Shown piece after piece: positions 56,985-64,000 of a stretch of DNA of 64,000 nucleotides (within the stretch, counting starts at the first letter, position 1; every line of letters begins with the position of its first letter). The stretch lies in NCBI GenBank assembly GCA_009193035.1, contig SWDT01000047.1, positions 124,001 through 188,000 of the forward strand. Direction: 5' to 3'. Position numbers and translations under genes: made by a program. Origin of the DNA: Halicephalobus mephisto (taxonomy: Eukaryota > Nematoda > Chromadorea > Rhabditida > Panagrolaimidae). Below the pieces are notes generated by a model, which was not told where the DNA came from, made no database searches, and saw only the letters and a program-made list of their open reading frames with translations.

Positions 56985-57942
56985 GGAGCTAATTAACGGC
57001 TGTATGGAAGTTGGTCCCCAGCGGCATTTGCCCCTTTGACTGGCGCTGGTTTCGAAGTTTTTTATAAATTAATTTCCTTGTTAAAACATTAATTTAAGTA
57101 CTGAAGAAATCGATGTAAAAAAGGAAAGTAGATAAAGCTGACGAAATAGGGGAGGCAGTGTTCCTGGGGCAGTGTCAGTGGGAGAAGAAGGACCACTGGC
57201 GAGGAATGCCGCTGGGGACTATCCATGGGCAATATTCGCCCCGGGAGCAGCTGTTACCGGGGACCAAACATCATCAGGGAGCAAATCTCGCTGAGGGACA
57301 TTTGCCTCAGGGAGTAACTACCTCTGGGGAACAAATATCGGTCAGGACTAACTGTTACTGAAGAGTAATTCCTGTTGAGGGGACATTTGCCACTGGGAAA
57401 CAAATATCATGAGGAGACATTTGCTGCTAAGGAAGAAATATCATTAGGGAACATTTGCCGTTAGAGATTAATTACTGTTGGGGAAGAAATATCATTAGGG
57501 AGTAATTATCGCTAAGGAGGAAGTATAATCAAAAAATATTTATTGCTGGGGAACATATGCCGCTGGGGGTGGATATCACTAGGAAGAGTATTTGCTGCTG
57601 GGGAACATTTGCTGTTAGAGATTAACTACTGTTGGGGAAGAAATATCATTAGGGAGTAATTATCGCTAAGGAGGAAATATTATCAAAAAATATTTATTGC
57701 TGGGGAACATATGCCGCTGGGGGTGGATATCACTAGGAATAGTATTTGCCGCTGGGGAAGAAATATTATTGAGGAGCATTTCCTGTTAAAGCTTAACTGC
57801 TGCTGGGGAACATATGCCGCTGGGGGTGGATGTCACTGGAGGGAAAATTTGCCGCTGGGGAGGAAGTATAATCAGAAAACATTTGTTTTTGGGGAATATT
57901 TGCCGTTGGGGGAGCAACTGCCATACAGCTTAATTAACTGGT
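56985..57942. mobile_element. Foldback-type element with 24-bp minisatellite, left copy
   Basis: Starts GCTAATTAACGGCTGTATGG and ends GCCATACAGCTTAATTAAC, forming terminal inverted repeats. Inside are about 30 imperfect units around GGGGAACATTTGCCGCTGG. A non-repetitive head segment (57020-57360) is shared at high identity, inverted, with 61130-61495. Open frames in it are repeat products. Confidence 0.7.
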
Positions 57943-58727
57943 CAAGAACAGAAGCACCTGGGAGCTTCAGATGGAGGGCGGGACCGAGTTTCTCATCAAG
58001 CCCTCCGACGGCCCGGTTTTCCTTTTTCCTTTCGGTCGACCCTGTCAAAAGTGTCATTTGCCTTGGGGCAACTTTCTTCTTGATGACTACTTTTCCGATC
58101 TTGTAATTGTTCCAGACTCTATTGTTTTAAATTTAAAAAAATTTTAAAAACATTTTTACTTTCAAAATAAAAAATTTAAAATAAATTTTCTAACTTATTT
58201 AAAAAAATTAAGAATTTTTAAATTAAAAAAAAACTAATTTTCTAACTCATTTAAAAAAAATTTTCGAATATTTAATTTTAAAAATTCTAATTTTTTTAAT
58301 TTTTAAAGTTATTTTTAGAATTTTTAAAATTTATATTTTTTTAAAATTCTAATTTTTATTTTTAGAATTTTTAAAATTTATATTTATATTTTTATTTTTA
58401 GAATTTTTTAAAATTTATATTTTTTAAAAATTCTAATTTTTATTTTTAAAGTTATTTTTAAAATTCTAATTTTTATTTTTAAAATTTTTTAAAATTCTAA
58501 TTTTTATTTTTGGAATTTTTTTAAAATTTTAATTTTTTAAAATTATAATTTTAATTTTTTAAAATTATAATTTTAATTTTTTAAAATTTTATTTTTTTTT
58601 AACTTTAATTTTTGAAATATTTTTATTTTTTTGAATATCTTCCAACTTTTATTTTTAATTATTATAATTTTAGATAATTTATTCTTTTTGGATAAATTTT
58701 TAAATCCAAATGTGACTAGTTATTTCG

Positions 58728-61700
58728 ATGAGATTCAAGGCCTTTTGGTTGACCTCTATTTTCCGATATTACTGTATTTTTATTTTGTTACTTCCACAAG
58801 GTTTGTTGAATTTTATTGATTAAAAATTTATTAAATGAAATAACTTCAGCGACAGGATTACTGTGTTATGATGGATCAAATTGCGAATCGCACTGTAACC
58901 AGTGCGAGGGCGTCGCGTGCCTCAGAATCGTCAGGTATTCGGATTTTTTTTTTAAAAAATGATGGAACCCGTCTTTGGCGAGTTCTTTGATCGGGTAGCT
59001 ACACTCAGGTTTTCTGAAATCAGGCTTAAGTGGATGAAATGAACACTTAAGAGCTCCTGATTACGGTTTTATATTATCTGATTCTGAATACAATCGACGA
59101 CAGGACTGCATGCCAATAGAAGATTAAATATACCTAAGTATAGTCAACACAGGTTTTCTGAAATCAGGCTTAACTGAATGGAATCAACAATTAAGAACTC
59201 CTGATTACGGTTTTATATTATCTGATTCTGAATACAATTGATGGCAGGATTGCATGTCAATAGAAGATTAAATATAACTGAGTATATTCAACGTACTAAT
59301 ATGCTTTTAACTAGAAACAAGCATGGTCCAAATATGTTAATTATACTCAATTACAATCAATTTTCTGTTGGACTACAGTCCTGCCATCAATTGTATTCAG
59401 AATCGAATAATATAAAACCGTAATCAGGAGTTCCTAAGTGTTCATTCCATCCAGTTAAGCCTGACTTCAAAAAACCTGAGTGTTGACTATACTCAGTTAT
59501 ATTCAATCTTCTGTTGGCATGCAATTCTGCCATCAATTGCACTCAAAATCAGATAATATAAAACCGTAATCAGGAGTTCTTAAATGTTCATTCCATTCAG
59601 TTAGACCTGATTTCAGAAAATTTATGCAATTACGAAATAACTGTTACAAAATCAATGCGCAGGTTACTGTAGTTCTTATGAGATCCGTGATATTCGCTTT
59701 GAGACAATTTCATGACAGCACCCATTTTTGCTCTTTTATAAGATTATAATTTTTATGGAATTAAATTATTTCAAGAAAACTTAAAAAATGGGGAAAATAC
59801 AATTAGCACCTAACAAGAGGAAACGGAAAGGCCTCAATGTCCTTTGAAATCTTTTCATTCAAAGAGTTCGTTAAAGGGACACTAACCAAGCTCGTAAGAA
59901 AAATTAATCCAGCATTATTCGTGATGGGACCAGTTTTTGGTTTTTCATAAGTCATTTTTAAAAATTTTCAAAATTGATTTTACTATAAAATTTAAAACTT
60001 TTCAGTTATTAAATAGTAAAAAAAAGTAATTTAACATTATTCGTGGTGGGACCAGTTTTTGATTTTTAATAGGTTATTTTAAAAAATTTTCAAAATTTAT
60101 TCTATTATAAAATTTAAAACTTTTTAATTACTAAATAATAAAAAAATTAATCTAATATTATTTGTGACGAAATCAATATTTTTTTTATTTTTTTACAAAT
60201 TTCAATCAATAATTCTGACTCGAAACATTTTATTTAATTTTAAAATTATATATTAAAAATTGAAACTTTAATAATTAAAAATGAATGACAAATTTCGCGT
60301 TAAGACCGATATTTTTAAATTTTAAATTTTTCTAATTTTTAAATTTTTTTATTTTTTATTTTTAAATTTTCTAATTTTTCTAATTTTTTTATTTTTAAAT
60401 TTTTAAATTTTCTAATTTTCTAATTTTTAAATTTTTTTATTTTTTATTTTAATCAATAGTTCCGACACGAAATGCCTGATTTAGTCGTCAAGTACAATGT
60501 TGTTTCTTGGTCTCTTAAGAACTAAATTGTTGTCGACAGTTTTCTCGCCAGCTTTTCCCATCAGACATAGCCTTTTCGAAAAGAAACTTGCCGAGCTTCG
60601 GATTCATTGCAGGTGGACTAACTGGCTCTATTTGCATCTATATATGAATTACAAATTGACTTCTTTTCGAGAAATTTTGCTTCGACATTGAAAGTTATAT
60701 CATCTTCAAAAACAGTTGTATGACAGTTACTTCTTAGTGACAAATGTTTCTTACCGACATTTGTTCTCCAGAAGCAGTTACTTCCCCAGCGGCAAATGTT
60801 TCCTGATAATATTTCCTCCTTAGCGATAATTACTCCCTAATGATATTTCTTCCCCAGCAGTAGTTAATCTCTAACAGCAAATGTTCCCTAGCAGCAAATA
60901 CTCTTCCTAGTGATATCCACCCCCAGCGGCATATGTTCCCCAGCAACAAATGTTTTCTGATAATATTTCCTCCTTAGCGATAATTACTCCCTAATGATAT
61001 TTCTTCCCCAGCAGCAATTAATCTCTAACAGCAAATGTTCCCTAATGATATTTCTTCCTTAGCAGCAAATGTCTCCTCATGATATTTGTTCCCTAGTGGC
61101 AAATGTCCCCTCAACAGGAATTACTCTTCAGTAACAGTTAGTTCTGACCGATATTTGTTCCCCAGAGGTAGTTACTGCCAGAGGCAAATGCTTCTCAGCG
61201 AGATTTGCTCCCTGATGATGTTTGGTCCCCGGCAACAGCTGCTCCCGGGGCGAATATTGCCCATGGATAGTCCCCAGCGGCATTCCTCGCCAGTGGTCCT
61301 TCCTCTCCCACTGACACTGCCCCAGGAACACTGCCTCCCCTATTTCGTCAGCTTTATCTACTTTCCTTTTTTACATCGATTTCTGCAGTACTTAAATTAA
61401 TGTTTTAACAAGGAAATTAATTTATAAAAAATTTCGAAACCAGCGCGAGTCAAAGGGGCAAATGCCGCTGGGGACCAATTGCCATATAGCCTAAAAACAA
61501 GGTGACAGGAACAGTCATGCCATTTGCAGCTCTAAATTCAGCTTTTCATGCCCGGTCGCGCGTATGAAGTCGGTTAGTCCAGAACTGAGATCTGGCTCTC
61601 GTCCCAAATGAAAATTGGATTGAATGTCCGCTTCCCTTTTTCCAATTGTGACATTTTTGGAAAAACTGTCTTTTTGATTTTAACTCAATTATCGAATTTT

Positions 61701-62470
61701 CTTAATTAACAAGCAATGAGGCCACAATTTCAGAAGCAATATGAAGAACGTGGGAAACTAAATCCGATCCGTGGGATTTTTACGCTTTTCTGGGTGATAA
61801 TAGCCACTGGAAATTCTGAAGTAATCTGAGTCATTAATGATACACTTATAAAAATGGAAATTTTTTCCTACAAAAATTTAAAAAAAACAAAATAAATTCA
61901 AAAATAAAAAAAATAATTTAAAAAAAAATGAAAAAAAAAATAAATTCAAAAATTGAAAAGAAAATTTTTTTCAAAAATAAAAAAAAAATAAAAAAAACAA
62001 AATAAATTTTAAAAAAAAATAATTTTTAAAAAATTGAAAAAGAAAATTCTTTTGAAAAGTAAAAAAAAATAAATTTTAAAATTAGAAAAAAATAATTTCT
62101 AAAAAAATTTTAAAATTATTTTTTTTATTTAAAAAATTACGAAATTTTGATAAAAAATTCAAATTTTTGAATGAAAATTAAAAATAAATAAAATTTGGAA
62201 AATAATTAAAATAATTAAATTTTCAGACAACAAAACAACGATTTTTTTTATTCTTCGAGAAATTACCGGATTTCGGACGAGCCGGATATCGCGATGACCT
62301 GTCTTCCGGTGGACACCAGATCCTACGATTTGGAACCCGCAGGTTGCAGAACGAATCCCGTAAACAACGTCAAGACATGTGTCTGTTACGATTACGATTA
62401 TTGTAATCATTCTTCGAGAACATTCCTGCCATTTTCCGTTGTCATTCCGTTTGTTTTTCGATTTCGGTGA
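58728..62470 (+). CDS. Small secreted Cys-rich protein, ET-module/Ly6-like (133 aa)
   Basis: Three short exons, 58728-58800, 58850-58934 and 62227-62470 (402 nt), join in phase. The first gives a signal peptide (MRFKAFWLTSIF, then YYCIFILLLPQATG). The mature part begins LLCYDGSNCESHCNQCEGVA and ends with GCRTNPVNNVKTCVCYD and DYCN, the cysteine pattern of nematode ET modules and Ly6-type three-finger proteins (final CN pair). A hydrophobic C-terminus (FLPFSVVIPFVF) allows a GPI anchor. The second intron is 3.3 kb, large for this window, and holds the 148-bp satellite and the right foldback element. Function unknown. Exons are too short for simple frame scans, so it is easily missed. Confidence 0.78.
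59015..59630. repeat. 148-bp satellite, inverted pair of arrays
   Basis: 59015-59300 carries the satellite in minus orientation (CTCCTGATTACGGTTTTATA twice); 59335-59630 carries it in plus orientation (AAAACCGTAATCAGGAGTTC twice). The two arms meet at about 59310. Same unit as 43352-43683. Confidence 0.8.
59900..60480. repeat. Low-complexity intron DNA with short duplication
   Basis: GTGGGACCAGTTTTTG with AATTTTCAAAATT-type flanks occurs twice (59930 and 60045), then A/T-only sequence. Confidence 0.5.
60720..61495. mobile_element. Foldback-type element with 24-bp minisatellite, right copy (inverted)
   Basis: Inverse of the element at 56985-57942: minisatellite CCCAGCGGCAAATGTTCCCC-type units, then the head segment with CCCATGGATAGTCCCCAGCG, ending GGGGACCAATTGCCATATAG. 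Its inner end is less clear. Lies in intron 2 of the Cys-rich gene. Confidence 0.7.
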
Positions 62471-62774
62471 TTTTTGGTTTCCTCATATCTAAATACTGTA
62501 AAATTAAAGAACAAATGTGTTTTTAAAGAACAAAAAAATCGATAATTTTCGTTGCGGGAGTTCCTGAATGAATTTTATTTTTTCTATTTTAAAATTAAAA
62601 AATTTTTTTATTTATAAAATTAATTTTTTTTTTATTTTTTAAATTAATTTTTTTTTTATTTATAAAATTAATTTTTTTTTTATTTTTTTAATTTTTCCTT
62701 TATTTTTTAAATTAATTTTTTTTTATTTTTTTAATTTTACAAAAATATATAAACATGAAATTTTTCACTTTTTG

Positions 62775-62950
62775 GTCCTGACTGGAAAGTTTTAAATTTT
62801 CGTGCTGAGACTATTTTTGGAATTTCTTTTTAAAAATTCTTTATTTTTGTAATTATATAATTTTTAAATTTTCTAACATCTTAAAAATACAAAATTTCTT
62901 ACTTTTTAGTCCTGACTGGAAAGTTTTAAATTTTCGTGTTGAGACTTTTT
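62775..62950 (+). repeat. Two dispersed-core repeats
   Basis: GTCCTGACTGGAAAGTTTTA followed by AATTTTCGTGYTGAGAC at 62783 and 62906, same orientation as the 29300 cluster. Confidence 0.65.
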
Positions 62951-63289
62951 TTTAAAATTTTTATTTTTCGAAATAAAATAAATTCAGAATTTTATAAACA
63001 CAAAATTCTAAAATTTTAAAAATAATTTTTTAAATAATTTTATTATTTTTAAATTGTAAAAATTCAATAGAAATTTTTTAATTTTAAAAATGTATTAAAA
63101 ACAAAAAAATTCAGTCGGAACTTTCAAAACGAAGTTTATTTAATAAATTTTTACATTTATAAAAAACATTAATTTTCTGATTAGAGGTCTATAAAATAGT
63201 CGATTTTAAAATTAAAATGAAAGTTAAAATTTTAATTTTAATTTTAATTAAAGTAGAAAATTTGTAAGTTGTACTTGAACAAGCTGCTC

Positions 63290-63830
63290 CCGGCGTTGCA
63301 AGCAAACTGCATATTTGATTTTGATGATAACTGTGAATCTGAAGTCGACTTTGGTTTTGACTATGACTGTGAGGTCGATGTGGAAACCGAATTTTGATGT
63401 TGAACATTAACGGCCAACTTCGATTTCGAACTTTGATGACCAACTTTGATGTCGAACTTTGATGACCAACTTTGATTTCGAACTTTGATGATCAACTTTG
63501 ATCTCGAACTTTGACGTCAAACTTTGTCGAACTTGGATGATCAACTTTGACATTGAACTCTGATTGTTAACTTTGATTTCGAACTTTGATGACCAACTTT
63601 GTCGAACTCTGATGGTCAACTTTGATGATCAACTTTGACATTGAACTCTGATTGTCAACTCTGACTACCAACTTCGACCTCAAACTTTGATGTCGAACTT
63701 TGACTGCCAACTTTGATAGTTAACTTTAATAGCTAACTTCGATTTCAAATTTCGATGGCCAACTTCGACCTCAAACTTTGATAGTCAACTTTGATGTCGA
63801 ACTTTGATTCCAACTTTTGTGGTGATTTTG
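63290..63830 (+). repeat. 13-bp minisatellite family, right array
   Basis: About 40 units of AACTTTGATGNCG / AACTTTGATGACC. It is the inverse of the array at 55310-55800. Confidence 0.85.
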
Positions 63831-64000
63831 ATTGTGACTCTGAGTGGACTACTTTATAGACTTCGTCATTGGTTCTTTAAAGTTGCTCAAGGTGAAAAAT
63901 GCGAAAATAGCATTTTTCACGAAACAGACCCTCATTTTGGATTAATTAATAACAAAGTTTGGTCTTTCGTGAATGAAACAAGTATGTCTTGTTGACAGCT

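Larger units (their letters stand above)
55232..58727. other. Repeat-rich spacer between the lectin gene and the Cys-rich gene (divergent promoters)
   Basis: Contains the minisatellite at 55310-55790, four minus-strand dispersed-core repeats (56255-56680), the minisatellite-bearing foldback element (56985-57942) and an A/T-only stretch at 58100-58680. A GC-rich segment at 57950-58060 just after the element may hold promoter sequence. Confidence 0.45.
62471..64000. other. 3' flank of the Cys-rich gene to window end
   Basis: Dispersed-core repeats at 62783 and 62906, A/T-rich DNA, then the right 13-bp minisatellite. At 63850-63990 a composition change suggests coding DNA of a gene beyond the window, but neither strand gives a model I can support. 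Confidence 0.4.

Noticed and set aside
57158..58106. Open frames of 67 and 131 aa within the foldback element, and the matching frames at 61086-61400
   Set aside because: They follow the 24-bp minisatellite (a multiple of three), so they stay open without being genes.
63407..63619. 70-aa minus-strand frame rich in SKFEIKV repeats
   Set aside because: Product of the 13-bp minisatellite; no composition change or splice sites.
63804..63995. Plus-strand frame at the window end, or minus-strand signal peptide starting near 63930
   Set aside because: Composition suggests coding, but both strands give a plausible short frame and the window ends before a splice pattern can be tested.
1..64000. CRISPR arrays, rRNA, bacterial operon signals
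   Set aside because: Direct repeats here are satellites and minisatellites without spacer structure, and all genes have nematode introns.

Overview
The window reads as nuclear DNA of a free-living-type nematode, probably Rhabditina. Evidence: short introns with GTRAGT donors and TTTCAG/TTTTAG acceptors, very AT-rich non-coding DNA, families typical of these worms (CUB-like proteins, serpentine chemoreceptor, C-type lectin, ET/Ly6-type Cys-rich protein), splice acceptors placed just before start codons as in spliced-leader trans-splicing, and a likely two-gene operon. Most genes had to be assembled from exons by checking splice sites and phase by eye.

Layout: 1-6.1 kb holds two tandem CUB-like surface proteins on + (the first cut by the window edge). 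7.1-9.1 kb holds a serpentine (srh/sri-like) GPCR. 11.8-39.4 kb is a tandem array of three NKCC-type (SLC12A) cation-chloride cotransporters, all on +: copies 1 and 2 are recent duplicates with near-identical 3' exons, while copy 3 is diverged, uses AT-rich codons and keeps the kinase-docking motifs of NKCC1. 40-42.8 kb has a minus-strand coding fragment, a long-TIR element and a small 'HGDGGW' protein. 43.8-48.2 kb is a probable operon, U3-55K/RRP9 then Nup85. 48.5-55.2 kb (minus) encodes a multidomain protein in which a C-type lectin domain appears split around two PAN modules and a vWA domain. 58.7-62.5 kb is a small secreted Cys-rich protein whose 3.3-kb intron holds one arm of a large inverted repeat.

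The rest is repeat-rich: Tigger/pogo-like MITEs (some nested in another MITE family), a TTAA-flanked piggyBac-like MITE, foldback copies of a short conserved 3' exon, 148-bp satellite arrays, 13-bp minisatellites and a dispersed roughly 40-bp core motif.

The most interesting biology is the cotransporter array. Copy 2 carries His in place of the TM3 Tyr that coordinates K+ in NKCC1, the same change that marks the K+-independent thiazide-sensitive NCC of vertebrates, while copies 1 and 3 keep Tyr. Copies 1 and 2 have also lost the clear RFxV SPAK/OSR1 docking motifs that copy 3 keeps twice. This suggests that K+-coupled and K+-independent transporters, differently regulated, arose inside one tandem array. 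Exon coordinates were counted by hand and may be off by a base in places.
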